DNA from: Thalassotalea crassostreae
Lineage (GTDB): Bacteria > Pseudomonadota > Gammaproteobacteria > Enterobacterales > Alteromonadaceae
DNA: 64,000 nucleotides
Assembly (NCBI RefSeq): GCF_001831495.1
Contig: NZ_CP017689.1
Coordinates: forward strand, 2,728,001-2,792,000
Direction: 5' to 3'
The notes beneath the pieces are model-generated. The model worked only from the letters and a program-made list of their open reading frames with translations, was not told the origin of the DNA and searched no databases. Of this stretch, positions 32,492 to 42,638 are shown piece by piece; positions within the stretch are counted from its first letter, which is position 1; every line of letters starts with the position of its first letter. The translations under genes and the position numbers were made by a program.

Positions 32492-32749
32492 GCTAACTCA
32501 AAGTCTGCTAAGAAGCGCGCTGTCCAATCTGAGAAGCGTCGCCAACACAATGCAAGTCGCCGCTCTATGATGCGTACTTACTTGAAAAAAGTTTTCGCTG
32601 CAATTGAAGCGGGTAACAAAGAAGCTGCAACTACTGAGTTCGCTGTTGCTGCTCCAATTTTAGATCGTTACGCAAGTAAAGGTTTAATCCACAAAAACAA
32701 AGCTGCTCGTGTTAAGAGCCGTTTAAATGCAAAAATCAAAGCTCTTTAA
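32489..32749 (+). CDS. rpsT: 30S ribosomal protein S20
   Basis: S20 is a primary 16S rRNA-binding protein, 86 residues, almost wholly helical and very basic, beginning (M)[20 protein letters not shown]. Length and sequence fit E. coli S20 (87). It starts at TTG (see the ribosome site) and is divergent from murJ across 260 bp, as in E. coli. A terminator follows. Confidence 0.98.
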   Translation: MANSKSAKKRAVQSEKRRQHNASRRSMMRTYLKKVFAAIEAGNKEAATTEFAVAAPILDRYASKGLIHKNKAARVKSRLNAKIKAL

Positions 32750-32780
32750 TTAGAACTTTTGCATTAAAAACAAGTTTTTT

Positions 32781-32808
32781 AAAATACCGCTTAATTGCGG
32801 TATTTTTT
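32781..32808 (+). terminator. rpsT terminator
   Basis: The stem AATACCGC/GCGGTATT with a 6-base loop is followed by a T run (TTTTTTT). Confidence 0.9.
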
Positions 32809-33013
32809 TGTCCTCAGATTGACAGTTAATTAGATAACGAATTATCCACCTCCTTAACTACGAAAACTTTCTGTGTCAGTTATATTTACAACTCTGGTCG
32901 AACAATCTAACCACCTCTTATTAAGCCCTTGTATTATAACAATATTATTTAATGGTATGATTTTTGCTTACTTATACACATAGTAAATTTTCCACAGGAA
33001 AGGTAAGTAAATT

Positions 33014-33598
33014 ATGAAATTTATCGCCGTATTATTCACATTGATGTGCTCTTTATTTAGTTTTAATAGTTATGCCACCTTAATTAATTGTAATACTCAA
33101 TTAAATGAACCACTAAAGTACGTTGGCAATAGCACTGACTGCGCGATTAGTAGTGAAAACAACGACAAGATGAACGCTGGTGATGATAAAGACGAACTAC
33201 AAGTTAATGTAGACGGCTTTTTTGGTATGAACACATGGCAGTTTCTCGAGAAAAACGGTAGCGGTAAAAAAGGAATGATTTCTTTTGGCTTTGATATTAC
33301 AAACTATAAGTTAATGGCGGTATTCAAAGGCGCCAATGCTGCTGCTACCTTACCGTCAGGATTCATTGGTTACCTTCTTGATAATACTCAAACGAGTTTC
33401 ACTTGGGATACTATGTTTAGTAAAAATGGTGAACCGCAAAATGTTTCCCATATTTCGTTTTACTATATCCCTACCGACGGTGGTGGTGAACCTCAGTGTG
33501 TGGGTGATTGTACATCAGTTCCAGAACCAAGCACATTACTTATTTTATCTGCCGGGCTTCTTGGTTTAGCTGCAAAGCGCCGAAAATTAATTAAGTAA
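33014..33598 (+). CDS. PEP-CTERM sorted exported protein
   Basis: This 194-residue protein has a signal peptide (MKFIAVLFTLMCSLFSFNSYA) and a C-terminal PEP-CTERM sorting signal: VPEPSTLLILSAGLLGLAAKRR, that is the PEP motif, a hydrophobic helix and a basic tail. Such proteins are processed by an exosortase, which must be encoded elsewhere. The mature part has four cysteines and FWGMNTWQ-like FFGMNTWQFLEK. The substrate or structural role is unknown. It has its own leader with an AGGAAAGG ribosome site and ends at a strong terminator; no operon partners. Confidence 0.85.
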   Translation: MKFIAVLFTLMCSLFSFNSYATLINCNTQLNEPLKYVGNSTDCAISSENNDKMNAGDDKDELQVNVDGFFGMNTWQFLEKNGSGKKGMISFGFDITNYKLMAVFKGANAAATLPSGFIGYLLDNTQTSFTWDTMFSKNGEPQNVSHISFYYIPTDGGGEPQCVGDCTSVPEPSTLLILSAGLLGLAAKRRKLIK

Positions 33599-33640
33599 GC
33601 TATTCAAATAAACATTAAATGAGCTAGGAATTTAAGACAT

Positions 33641-33670
33641 AAAAAAGGGCTGCAATTTGCAGCCCTTTTC
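33641..33670. terminator. Terminator between the PEP-CTERM gene and thyA
   Basis: The stem AAAAGGGCTGCA/TGCAGCCCTTTT with a 3-base loop and A/T flanks is bidirectional. Confidence 0.92.
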
Positions 33671-33704
33671 TTATGGTAACTTTTTAGTAGCAGTGTAAGA
33701 ACTA

Positions 33705-34556
33705 TTATACCGAGAACGGATATTGAATCGGATCATGGTGTTGGTAGCCAATGACTTCAAAATCATCCATCGTTACCCAAGTTTCCAAGTCTTCTAATGA
33801 TCTAATTTTAGGGTTAATACGAAGCTGTGGAGAAGGGTATGGCTCACGCTTTAACTGAACATTTTCCATTAGTTCTAACTGATCTTCATAAATATGTGCG
33901 TTCACTATCTTGTGATAGGCAACGCCAGCTTTATGGCCTGTGATTTGCGCCATTATTGCTAAGAAAGCAAATACTTGAATTTGATTAAAATTCAATCCAA
34001 GCGGCACGTCGCAACTGCGCTGGTAGCTATTTAAGTATAAAGTCCCGTCAAGTAATGAAAACTGATGTTGGAACATACAAGGGCGCAAACAGCCCATATG
34101 AAACTCACCTGGATTGTAAAAGCTGATGATCTCACCTCGGTCATCTATGCCCTTAGTTAGGTTATCAACAACTTTCTTAAGCTGATCAACACTACCACCA
34201 TCGGGTTTCGCCCATGCTCGTCCTTGTACGCCGTAGACACGTCCCATGTCATCCTCACCTTTACGATGTGGATTGTTTAACCAAGCCTCATTTTCGTTAG
34301 CATTAGCATTCCACGTTGGAGTACCTAAAGCGCGAAAGTCAGCAGCATTATCATAACCTTTGATGTAACCAAGAAGCTCTGCTATAGCAGCTTTATAAAA
34401 ACTTTTTCGAGTAGTGATAATTGGTAGTTCGTTCTTCCCTACTTGATATTCTAAATCAGCATTAATTAAGGTTAAACAACGTTTGCCGGTACGCTCGTTA
34501 CTTACCCAACTGCCTTCATCAATGATTCGCTGACATAAATCTAAATACTGTTTCAT
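33705..34556 (-). CDS. thyA: Thymidylate synthase ThyA
   Basis: ThyA makes dTMP from dUMP with methylene-tetrahydrofolate. The 283-residue protein carries the active-site Cys in [11 protein letters not shown] and the dUMP-binding [13 protein letters not shown]. It is about 19 residues longer than E. coli ThyA (264), with an insertion around residues 85-130 ([19 protein letters not shown] region). The C-terminus ends in the usual hydrophobic short form. Its ATG overlaps the lgt stop by one base, so the two are coupled. Confidence 0.97.
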   Translation of the reverse strand: MKQYLDLCQRIIDEGSWVSNERTGKRCLTLINADLEYQVGKNELPIITTRKSFYKAAIAELLGYIKGYDNAADFRALGTPTWNANANENEAWLNNPHRKGEDDMGRVYGVQGRAWAKPDGGSVDQLKKVVDNLTKGIDDRGEIISFYNPGEFHMGCLRPCMFQHQFSLLDGTLYLNSYQRSCDVPLGLNFNQIQVFAFLAIMAQITGHKAGVAYHKIVNAHIYEDQLELMENVQLKREPYPSPQLRINPKIRSLEDLETWVTMDDFEVIGYQHHDPIQYPFSV

Positions 34557-35377
34557 TATGCTTTACTCTTATTGTTCTGTTCTATTGTGCCTTTTTTCAT
34601 CGCCCAAATAATTAGTGCTACGCCACCAATAATCATTGGTAGCGACAAAATTTGTCCCATTGAAATAAACGAAAATATAAACCCTAAATGCGCATCAGGC
34701 TCCCGGTAAAATTCTACGATAAATCTGAAGCTGCCGTAACCCGCTAAGAATAATCCAGAAGCAACACCTGTTGGCTTTGGTTTTCGGCAAACAAAATAGA
34801 TAATCGCAAATAAGACAATACCTTCAAGGAAAAATTCATATAACTGCGACGGATGACGTGCCAATCCTAGTGGATCAGTTGGGAAGATCATTGCCCAAGA
34901 AACATCAGTTTCCCTTCCCCATAATTCAGCGTTGATAAAGTTACCAATGCGCCCTGCTCCTAGCCCAAGCGGTACTAGAGGCGCTACAAAATCGCCAACT
35001 TGTAAAAATGTTTTCTTTTCTTTGCGAGCAAAAAGGAAAATCGCGGTCAGTACACCTAACAAACCACCATGGAACGACATGCCGCCTGTCCAAATTTTAA
35101 ATAAGTAAATTGGATCACTCAGGAAATAGTCAAAATTATAAAATAAGACATAACCAATACGGCCACCAAGGATCACGCCAAGGAAACCATAAAATAGTAA
35201 ATCACTTACTTGCTCTCTATTCCATAATCCTTTGCTTTTATCCGCAGCCTTATTAGCGATAACCATCGCTAAAATAAAGCCAACTAAATACATTAAGCCG
35301 TACCAACGCAATGCGATTGGTCCAATTTCAAAGATTATAGGATTAATTTGAGGAAATATAATTGCATCAGAGGTCAT
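34556..35377 (-). CDS. lgt: Prolipoprotein diacylglyceryl transferase Lgt
   Basis: Lgt transfers diacylglycerol from phosphatidylglycerol to the lipobox Cys of prolipoproteins, in the inner membrane. The 273-residue protein has seven membrane segments, the signature [16 protein letters not shown] and HPSQLYE. It lies with thyA downstream as in E. coli, and 13 bp after the TauE/SafE gene. Confidence 0.97.
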   Translation of the reverse strand: MTSDAIIFPQINPIIFEIGPIALRWYGLMYLVGFILAMVIANKAADKSKGLWNREQVSDLLFYGFLGVILGGRIGYVLFYNFDYFLSDPIYLFKIWTGGMSFHGGLLGVLTAIFLFARKEKKTFLQVGDFVAPLVPLGLGAGRIGNFINAELWGRETDVSWAMIFPTDPLGLARHPSQLYEFFLEGIVLFAIIYFVCRKPKPTGVASGLFLAGYGSFRFIVEFYREPDAHLGFIFSFISMGQILSLPMIIGGVALIIWAMKKGTIEQNNKSKA

Positions 35378-35390
35378 AAAAATACCGGGT

Positions 35391-36182
35391 TTAAATCATC
35401 ATTTTTAACGCTACCAATATCAAAAAGGCAGCAAATACTTTTTTTATTGTTTTTACTGGCAAACGACTGGCTAATTTAACTCCATAAGGTGCTAATACAG
35501 TCGAAGTGGAAGCGATACCAAGTACCGCAGGCCAATAGATGTACCCTAAACTCCACTCTGGAAGCATTGGGTTCTCGATACCTGCAATCATATATGCAAG
35601 ACTACCGAAAAGCGATACTACCATACCACAAGCAGTAGAAATACCTATAGCATGCAATAAATTTACACCACAATAAGAGAGAAAAGGAATGAGTATCGCG
35701 CCGCCACTGATCCCCAATAAACTCGCCATTGTTCCAGCAGCCCCTGTGATCGCTTTTAATATCCTTCTAGAAGGAAGTTCGCGCTGAACAGTCTGTCGAA
35801 TTGACAACAACATATAGGTTGCTAATAGAATAACAAAACAAGCAAATATTGATGTTAACAATTTGGCAGGTAAAAGATCAGCAAGGTTAGCGCCAATAAC
35901 GGCACCCAAAGCAACATAGATCATTAAATGCTTAGTGATCTTCCAAGGAATATTACCCAGTTTGTGGTGATTAAAAGCAGCACTGGCAGAAGTGACAACA
36001 ATCGATGCTAATGAAGAAGCCAAGGCTATTGGCATAACTATTTCAGAATTTACCCCAACAGCAGGCAGAATAATGACCAGCGCTGGAACGATCACTAACC
36101 CACCGCCGATACCTAACAGGCCGGCTAATAAACCAACTAAACTGCCTAGCACCATGCATATGAGAAAAACCGATAAAAACAT
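35391..36182 (-). CDS. TauE/SafE family anion permease
   Basis: This 263-residue membrane protein has about eight hydrophobic segments in two related halves. The first has [19 protein letters not shown] and the second [19 protein letters not shown], the paired GIGGG/GISGG motifs of the TauE/SafE (DUF81) family. Relatives move sulfite, sulfoacetate or other organosulfur anions, but the substrate cannot be told. It lies between ptsP and lgt, and the position is common in Gammaproteobacteria. Confidence 0.88.
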   Translation of the reverse strand: MFLSVFLICMVLGSLVGLLAGLLGIGGGLVIVPALVIILPAVGVNSEIVMPIALASSLASIVVTSASAAFNHHKLGNIPWKITKHLMIYVALGAVIGANLADLLPAKLLTSIFACFVILLATYMLLSIRQTVQRELPSRRILKAITGAAGTMASLLGISGGAILIPFLSYCGVNLLHAIGISTACGMVVSLFGSLAYMIAGIENPMLPEWSLGYIYWPAVLGIASTSTVLAPYGVKLASRLPVKTIKKVFAAFLILVALKMMI

Positions 36183-36289
36183 TGAGAATGAACTCTGATT
36201 ACGTAAATGTGTATTGTTCGAAACGAAAAGGTTCGAATCAATGAATGTTTTACTAATAAATACCGGTAATAAAGTTTAGCCAATTAACC

Positions 36290-38560
36290 TTATTTACCAG
36301 CGCGAACAAAGCCTCCTAATCCTAATAACTCTAACTGTTCGTTTAAGTAATTATGGACTTGTTTAGCTGTTTTTAACATTAGACAATGGGATAATATTAA
36401 TTTAGCCTGCTTGTAATCGATATGACGCAATACCCATTTTATTTTTGGAATATTTTGCGCGTTCATACTTAGTTTATCATAGCCCATTGCTAATAAAAGT
36501 AAGGCCCCACCTGGTTCACTTGCAAGCTCGCCACACAAACTCAACTCAATTAAATCAGCCTGAGCCGTTTCTGCTATCAAGTTTAGCGCTCTAAGGACAG
36601 CCGGGTGGTATGAATCATACAGTGAAGCTACTCTTGAATTATTTCGATCTACCGCTAGTAAGTATTGCGTAAGATCATTGGAACCAACCGAAAAGAAATC
36701 CACCTTTTTTGCAAGCTCACTGAGCTGAAAAATCACTGACGGCACTTCCAACATGATACCAACTTTAGGTTTAGATATTGGCTCATCAACTTCAGAGCTT
36801 ACTTCAAAATACGCTTGTTCAATTAATCGTAAGGCATCTTCAACTTCTGGTATTCCTGAAATCATAGGCAACATAATTTCCAAGTTACCTAAATCCTTAT
36901 TCGCCTTTAACATCGCTCTAACTTGCACCAGAAATATTTCTGGGTGATCTAAGGTAATTCGAATACCACGCCAGCCCAAAAATGGATTGTCTTCTGTAAT
37001 TGGAAAATAAGGCAACGCTTTATCACCGCCAACATCTAAAGTACGCATTACAACAGGTTGACGAGGGAATGATTTCAATACCTTGCTGTACCATGATATT
37101 TGTTTTTGCTCAGAGGGAAAGTAACTACGTTCCATAAATGGGATTTCGGTTCGATAAAGGCCAATGCCAATCGCGCCATTTTTCATTGAGTTATCGAATT
37201 CTGCATTAAGACCAGCGTTTAACAACAATTCGATTGATTTTCCATCTTTAGTAATCGCAGGTAAATCGATTACTTCTTTGACTATTTCTTGTAATTCATC
37301 TTCTTCGCGAGAGAGGTGATGATACTCATTTAAAAGAGCTTCATCTGGCGATAGAAATATTTCACCAGAATAACCATCTATGATGGCCGTTTTGTGGCGA
37401 AAACTCGAAAGCGGCATCGAGCCTACGCCCATTATTGCAGGTATTCCTAGTGCACGAGCCAAAATTACTGCATGTGAATTATTTGATCCTGATAACGATA
37501 CAATAGCCGTTAAACCTTTGTGTTGGTATTCAGCTAGTAACGATGCAGTAACATCTTCTGCCACTAAAATCATATTCCCAGGAACATCAGTTTTTAAAGT
37601 ATTTTGTTGCTGTAAATGAAACAGCACTCGATTACCTAAGTCTTTAATATCAGTGGCACGTTCTCGTATATAAACATCGTCAACTGATTCAAACTGTATC
37701 ACGTATTGATCAATGACTAATTTTAATGCGCTTTCCGCATTCCAGCCCTGATTTATTTTCTCAACGATCTCATTTCCTAAACTGGCGGTATCTAGCATAT
37801 GTCGGTACATTTCAAAAATGTCGAGTGCATCTTCAGGAATAGTACCTTGCATACGTTCACTCATTTGAGTTAAATCGCGTTTCGTTTTTAAAACTGCTTG
37901 TTGAAATATTCGATTTTGGCTATCCGGTTCATTTACCTTTGCCACGCTAACGCTAGTTAATTGCGCTTTGGGGTAGCTTACATAAAAATTACCGATGGCT
38001 AATCCAGGAGAAGCTGGTATGCCCTTAATTTGCTGATGATTATTTTGACGTTGACTTCTACTTAGTACACCTTTGGTTTCGGTTGAGGCGAAAGCAATCG
38101 CAAGTTGCGCAGCTAAAGTTACCAGAAACGCTTCTTCTGTTTCATCAAATTGTCGGGCCTGTTTTTGCTGAACAGAAATAATACCTAACACTTTACGTTG
38201 ATGAATGATTGGTGTGCCCAAGAATGCTTCGAATTCTTCTTCTTGCACTTCAGGTGCATGTTTAAACCTTGGGTGATTATGGGCATCGGCAATATTAATT
38301 GGTTCTTCGCGTTGACCAACTAAACCAACTAAGCCTTCTGAGAAACCAATAGCTACTCGACCAAATGAAGCTTTAGCTAGGCCATCAGAAGCCATAAGTA
38401 AAAAATGTTGTTGTTCATAATCTGCTAAATACACCGAGCAACAATCCGTAGTCATAGCCTGTTTGACCTGACTCGCCAAGGTTTGCAAAGCTTTATCAAG
38501 CTCTACTTCTTGGTTGAATTTTAAAACGATGCTACGTAACGTAGTTAGCATAAACTCCAC
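36290..38560 (-). CDS. ptsP: Nitrogen phosphotransferase enzyme I, PtsP
   Basis: PtsP takes phosphate from PEP and passes it to NPr in the nitrogen-related PTS. The 756-residue protein has an N-terminal GAF domain (~15-160), then the enzyme I domains. The active His is in SGSNNSHAVILARALGIPA, and the PEP site includes GIGLYRTEIPFM and LSLCGELASEPGGALLLL (split motif CGELASEP). It is near the 748 residues of E. coli PtsP. It is separated from the TauE gene by 107 bp and follows rppH in the conserved order. Confidence 0.96.
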   Translation of the reverse strand: MEFMLTTLRSIVLKFNQEVELDKALQTLASQVKQAMTTDCCSVYLADYEQQHFLLMASDGLAKASFGRVAIGFSEGLVGLVGQREEPINIADAHNHPRFKHAPEVQEEEFEAFLGTPIIHQRKVLGIISVQQKQARQFDETEEAFLVTLAAQLAIAFASTETKGVLSRSQRQNNHQQIKGIPASPGLAIGNFYVSYPKAQLTSVSVAKVNEPDSQNRIFQQAVLKTKRDLTQMSERMQGTIPEDALDIFEMYRHMLDTASLGNEIVEKINQGWNAESALKLVIDQYVIQFESVDDVYIRERATDIKDLGNRVLFHLQQQNTLKTDVPGNMILVAEDVTASLLAEYQHKGLTAIVSLSGSNNSHAVILARALGIPAIMGVGSMPLSSFRHKTAIIDGYSGEIFLSPDEALLNEYHHLSREEDELQEIVKEVIDLPAITKDGKSIELLLNAGLNAEFDNSMKNGAIGIGLYRTEIPFMERSYFPSEQKQISWYSKVLKSFPRQPVVMRTLDVGGDKALPYFPITEDNPFLGWRGIRITLDHPEIFLVQVRAMLKANKDLGNLEIMLPMISGIPEVEDALRLIEQAYFEVSSEVDEPISKPKVGIMLEVPSVIFQLSELAKKVDFFSVGSNDLTQYLLAVDRNNSRVASLYDSYHPAVLRALNLIAETAQADLIELSLCGELASEPGGALLLLAMGYDKLSMNAQNIPKIKWVLRHIDYKQAKLILSHCLMLKTAKQVHNYLNEQLELLGLGGFVRAGK

Positions 38561-38760
38561 TTATTTGAATTGGTTTCTTCCCGTATATCCACGTCATAAG
38601 AAAAGCTAAAATATGGCGTAGGTAACATACAATTGAAATTACAGTATACCCTAAAAATCGTTTAGAAAAACAGCGCTAACATTTTGCTTTGCTTAAAATT
38701 TACTTCGATGGTCATAGAGTTGAAGGTTTGCTTAATTGAATGAAATTGAATTCGAATTAA

Positions 38761-38803
38761 ACAAAAAAATAAAGCTGTACAACCTTCGCTGTACAGCTTT
38801 ATT
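38761..38803 (-). terminator. rppH terminator
   Basis: The 14-bp stem AATAAAGCTGTACA/TGTACAGCTTTATT with an 8-base loop is followed on the minus strand by a long T run. The remaining 200 bp to ptsP hold no gene. Confidence 0.9.
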
Positions 38804-38823
38804 AATTGTTTACATAATGATCA

Positions 38824-39384
38824 CTAGCCGCGGCGGCGACGATTATCCCTACGTTGAGGGTGACCACGTCGATTCTTTGAATGTCGACGTTCGTTCGTTT
38901 CCGCTTTTTGGTATGGTAAAGCAACTGCCGCAAATTCTTTCATTACTCGGCGATACACATCACGTTTGAATGAAACAACCTGTCTAACCGGATACCAGTA
39001 ACTTACCCATCGCCAATCATCAAATTCAGGGTGACCTGAATGTAATAGATCAACTTCATCTTCAGCGCAGGTGAGTTTTAATAAAAACCACTTTTGCTTT
39101 TGTCCGATACAGACAGGTTTACTTTCATGTCTGATCAAACGTTTTGGTAGTCGATACCTTAACCAATGCTTAGTAACAGCAATTATTTCTACCTGGTGTG
39201 GTTTTAAACCAACTTCTTCATGAAGCTCTCGATACATCGTTTGTTCAACGGACTCACCTTCATCAACTCCGCCTTGCGGATATTGCCATGAGTGCTGACC
39301 AAACCGTCTAGCCCAAAATACCTGGCCTTTGCCGTTTGTAATCACTATGCCGACGTTGGCTCTATAGCCTTCGGCATCAATCAC
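38824..39384 (-). CDS. rppH: RNA pyrophosphohydrolase RppH
   Basis: RppH removes pyrophosphate from mRNA 5' ends, triggering RNase E decay. The 186-residue protein has the Nudix box [20 protein letters not shown]. The C-terminus is a strongly basic Arg/His tail ([20 protein letters not shown]) that is longer than in E. coli RppH (176) and probably binds RNA. The start at 39384 is [14 protein letters not shown], exactly as in the family. mutH lies divergently upstream. Confidence 0.96.
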   Translation of the reverse strand: MIDAEGYRANVGIVITNGKGQVFWARRFGQHSWQYPQGGVDEGESVEQTMYRELHEEVGLKPHQVEIIAVTKHWLRYRLPKRLIRHESKPVCIGQKQKWFLLKLTCAEDEVDLLHSGHPEFDDWRWVSYWYPVRQVVSFKRDVYRRVMKEFAAVALPYQKAETNERRHSKNRRGHPQRRDNRRRRG

Positions 39385-39526
39385 ATGAACTCCCGTTCAA
39401 ATTTAGTTTGATTTAAAATGATTGTTCCACAAACTTTCAGTTTGAGCAAATTAAACATTGAAAATAATTCAAATAACCAAAAAATTTGCGCATAATAACG
39501 ACAAACTAATTACAAATTAACAAACA

Positions 39527-40201
39527 GTGAATTTAATTAAACCGGCAAGTGAAAAGCAGTTAATGGCTCATGCGCAAAGCATCGCAGGGCTAACACTTGG
39601 TGAACTTGCAGAACAAGCTAACGTATGTGTACCAGAGAATTTAAACCGGGAAAAAGGCTGGATAGGTCTATTATTGGAAAAAATACTCGGGGCTAGCGCC
39701 GGTTCTTTGCCACTTCCAGATTTTCCTGAACTCGGTATTGAGCTAAAGACACTACCAATAAACCGCCAAGGTAAGCCGCTTGAAACAACGTTTGTTTGTG
39801 TTGCGCCACTAACCGGAATCACCGGCATGACTTGGGAGCAATCTCACCTTAAAAACAAACTGTCAAAAGTTCTCTGGGTACCGGTCATTTCTGAACGAGA
39901 AATCCCAATTCATCAACGTATCGTTTGTACACCATTTTTATGGCAACCTGACCAAGAAGAAGAAGAATTATTACGTCAAGATTGGCAGGAACTGACCGAT
40001 ATGATTGCTCTAGGACATGTGGAAGAGATCAACGCTAAATACGGACAAGTGATGCAACTTCGACCAAAAGCGGCGAACTCAAAAGTAAAAACCCAAGCCT
40101 ATGATTTTGAAGGAAAACCATTTATGACCTTACCAAGAGGTTTTTATTTAAAAATAGCCTTTACGCAAATGCTACTTAACCGTCATTTACGTGTAGGCTA
40201 G
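39527..40201 (+). CDS. mutH: DNA mismatch repair endonuclease MutH
   Basis: MutH nicks the unmethylated strand at hemimethylated GATC after MutS/MutL recognition. The 224-residue protein has the catalytic residues in [13 protein letters not shown] (Asp, Glu and Lys of the D-X(n)-E-X-K motif). [11 protein letters not shown] and RPKAANSK are family motifs. I take the GTG at 39527; no strong ribosome site is seen, and the next ATG would drop 12 residues that still align with E. coli MutH. Its presence implies Dam methylation in this organism. Confidence 0.95.
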   Translation: MNLIKPASEKQLMAHAQSIAGLTLGELAEQANVCVPENLNREKGWIGLLLEKILGASAGSLPLPDFPELGIELKTLPINRQGKPLETTFVCVAPLTGITGMTWEQSHLKNKLSKVLWVPVISEREIPIHQRIVCTPFLWQPDQEEEELLRQDWQELTDMIALGHVEEINAKYGQVMQLRPKAANSKVKTQAYDFEGKPFMTLPRGFYLKIAFTQMLLNRHLRVG

Positions 40202-40251
40202 AGTATTAATGTAAGCTGTTAAATTAGAGGCTTAAATTGTTAGGTTAAGCG

Positions 40252-41151
40252 TTATAATTTGTAGACTTTAATTTCTTGTGAAAGGTTCACTATTTGGCCC
40301 GCTGCAACTTGCAAAAAGTGAGTGTTGGCCGCCTCCAAACAAACAAACTCTTGTTCACCATTTTGATGAATGTCATTAAATGACTTAGCCCCTTCCTCGC
40401 CAGGATTCCATAATACCCATTGCGCTGAATTCGCTTTATTTATCTCTATTGCTCGTTTCCATTTTTTATCAAATAAAGTGAGCGATTTATCACTATGATA
40501 AATGTTGTCAATTGGTCCAACACAATCCAATACATCAGCCGGTGGGCGGTTAATTAATTGAGTAATTTTATTATCATAATTTGCTGAACTAAGATCAGGA
40601 ATTTTCACATCGTTAGGAGAGCTTACCGAAAAGTAGCTGTGAAGTGCATAGCTAAAATCAAATGTTTGATCGCTAGTATTTTCAACAATCAATTGTTGTT
40701 TAAGTGTCGATGAGAATTCCAATACTTGAATGAGTGAGAAAGAATATGGCCACTGAGAGCATTGATTATCTACGGTTAATTCAAGCTCTAATAAAATGCC
40801 ATCTTTTGAAATCTTGGAACTTTTCAAGTGCCAATAGTTTGTTCGAGCAAAACCATGATTGCCAGCATCTTTATATGAACCAAACCATGGCCAACACAAT
40901 GGTATGCCGCCTCGAATTGGTTTATCTCCATTTAATATTGCGTTTTTAGACACCCAAAAAACCTCACTTTGGCCTTTAGGTTGCCAACTTAAAACCTGGC
41001 CACCAAACAATGAAACTTTAGCAGAGAATAAGGTATGATTAAGTACTAATTCAGCATGCTCGGCATTGACCTGAACTTCGGTGATACTTCCTGAGTCATG
41101 GCTTTCGATTGCCATCTGATTAGTACTGGTGATTTTCAAATTACTTTCCAT
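40252..41151 (-). CDS. D-hexose-6-phosphate mutarotase (YeaD family)
   Basis: This 299-residue aldose 1-epimerase-like protein of the YeaD family probably interconverts anomers of glucose-6-phosphate. Family motifs are GGQVLSWQP, IRGGIPLCWPWFG, NHGFARTNYW and the catalytic HSYFSVS. There is no signal peptide, so it is cytosolic. It is not clearly tied to its neighbours; the Tad locus ends 103 bp upstream of its start. Confidence 0.9.
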   Translation of the reverse strand: MESNLKITSTNQMAIESHDSGSITEVQVNAEHAELVLNHTLFSAKVSLFGGQVLSWQPKGQSEVFWVSKNAILNGDKPIRGGIPLCWPWFGSYKDAGNHGFARTNYWHLKSSKISKDGILLELELTVDNQCSQWPYSFSLIQVLEFSSTLKQQLIVENTSDQTFDFSYALHSYFSVSSPNDVKIPDLSSANYDNKITQLINRPPADVLDCVGPIDNIYHSDKSLTLFDKKWKRAIEINKANSAQWVLWNPGEEGAKSFNDIHQNGEQEFVCLEAANTHFLQVAAGQIVNLSQEIKVYKL

Positions 41152-41254
41152 AAATAATGCTTAGACCCTGATTTGTTTAAGTTGATTCACTCACTTACAG
41201 AATTCTTTATTAATCTACAAACCATTAAAATCCTACATTAATTCATCAATAATT

Positions 41255-42625
41255 TTAAGCAAAAATATTATTTAGGGACTTTTTTTCTTTCACCAATTCA
41301 GTGTCGACACCTTGGCTGTCGCCTTCCTCATTCTCTGGTTGTAGTAAAAATTCTGCCCTTATTGCTCCTGAGTTAACATATTTTTTATTGGCATAACCTA
41401 TTGAGTTATTGGTGTTATCTCTCTTAGCTTGCTGCGCAACTTCAGAAACACTACTATCTGAAATGGCATCACTCTCAATATTTTCGCTAGTGTTTTTTGG
41501 TATAGCACTTTCTGTATTTTTGTTTGCAGATCCTTGTATACCTTTTTCATCAAAGCTTGCATTATTTGCACTGTCATTCTCTTTAGTTTCATTTTGACTA
41601 TTTTCATTACTAATGACTTCGTCACTAGTGCCATTTAGTTCTTGTTGCTTCAACCAAATATCGCGCTTTTTCATTTGCACCGTTTCGAGATTGGCATAGG
41701 CTTTTTTAAAGTATTTTGGTGATATATCTATGGCTTTTTGAAAAAATAGTTCTGCCTCGTCTAAACGCCCTTCAAGCATAACAAAATAGCCAAGGTCGTT
41801 ATAAGCATCAGGCTCAGTCATCACTTGTTTAAAGGTTTTTATCGCTTTATTGTATTGCCCTTTGCGCGCATAAACTAAACCTAAGTTATTCCAAGCTCGC
41901 TTAGATTGGTTATTTACATTAATTGCTCTGCGAAAATATCGTTCTGCTAGCGTTAAATCGCCGGTAAGGTAATGGGAATATCCAATATTAGTTAAAATAT
42001 TCGCCGAATCTGGATTAGCGTTTAAAGCGAGATTATAATACACCCGCGCTAATTCATAATTCTTATGCATATCTTCAATGATACCCGAAACGTTATATGA
42101 GTTTATCGGCGAATCGGTGTCTAATACATAATAGCCACCATCTTTTTCAGTACCTAATTCTCGCAGTCGTTGTTGATCTAAATGAATTGCTTTTTGAAGA
42201 TGGCCTTGTGCTTGCTTATATTGACGCTTTTTCATTTCAATAACACCGAGAGATTGATGAGCAAGAATTAAACTAGGATCATTATCGAGAGCCTCTTCGT
42301 ATGCTCGAATCGCGATCTGATTATTACCTTGTTTGTCATGAATTCGAGCAATACGAAATAGCACTTTGGCATTATTAGGTTCAAATTCAAGACATTGAAT
42401 ATAATAATAAAGTGCTTTTTCATCTTCGCCGCGCTGTTCAGACTCAACAGCCTTTGCGAATGCATCATCAAATGTTTCTTGGTTTATACCATTAGTTTGA
42501 CCATTATCCCCAAACAAATCATCTCGAGCATAATTTTTTAGATTGTCTTCACTTTCAGGTGTTGAGCTACAAGCAGAGGCTAGCAATGCACTCAAAACTA
42601 GTAGAATTTTTATTATTCTGAACAT
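41255..42625 (-). CDS. tadD: Tad pilus TPR lipoprotein TadD
   Basis: This 456-residue protein has a lipoprotein signal (MFRIIKILLVLSALLASAC) followed by about six TPR repeats (~residues 60-310), such as GEDEKALYYYIQCLEFEPNN and the GNNQIAIRAYEEALDNDP unit. The last ~140 residues are low-complexity, rich in Ser, Asn and Glu. TadD is the outer-membrane lipoprotein needed for secretin function in Tad pili, akin to PilF-type pilotins. It is the last gene of the run. The C-terminal tail is unusual in length. Confidence 0.87.
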   Translation of the reverse strand: MFRIIKILLVLSALLASACSSTPESEDNLKNYARDDLFGDNGQTNGINQETFDDAFAKAVESEQRGEDEKALYYYIQCLEFEPNNAKVLFRIARIHDKQGNNQIAIRAYEEALDNDPSLILAHQSLGVIEMKKRQYKQAQGHLQKAIHLDQQRLRELGTEKDGGYYVLDTDSPINSYNVSGIIEDMHKNYELARVYYNLALNANPDSANILTNIGYSHYLTGDLTLAERYFRRAINVNNQSKRAWNNLGLVYARKGQYNKAIKTFKQVMTEPDAYNDLGYFVMLEGRLDEAELFFQKAIDISPKYFKKAYANLETVQMKKRDIWLKQQELNGTSDEVISNENSQNETKENDSANNASFDEKGIQGSANKNTESAIPKNTSENIESDAISDSSVSEVAQQAKRDNTNNSIGYANKKYVNSGAIRAEFLLQPENEEGDSQGVDTELVKEKKSLNNIFA

Positions 42626-42638
42626 TTAATTTTTTCTC

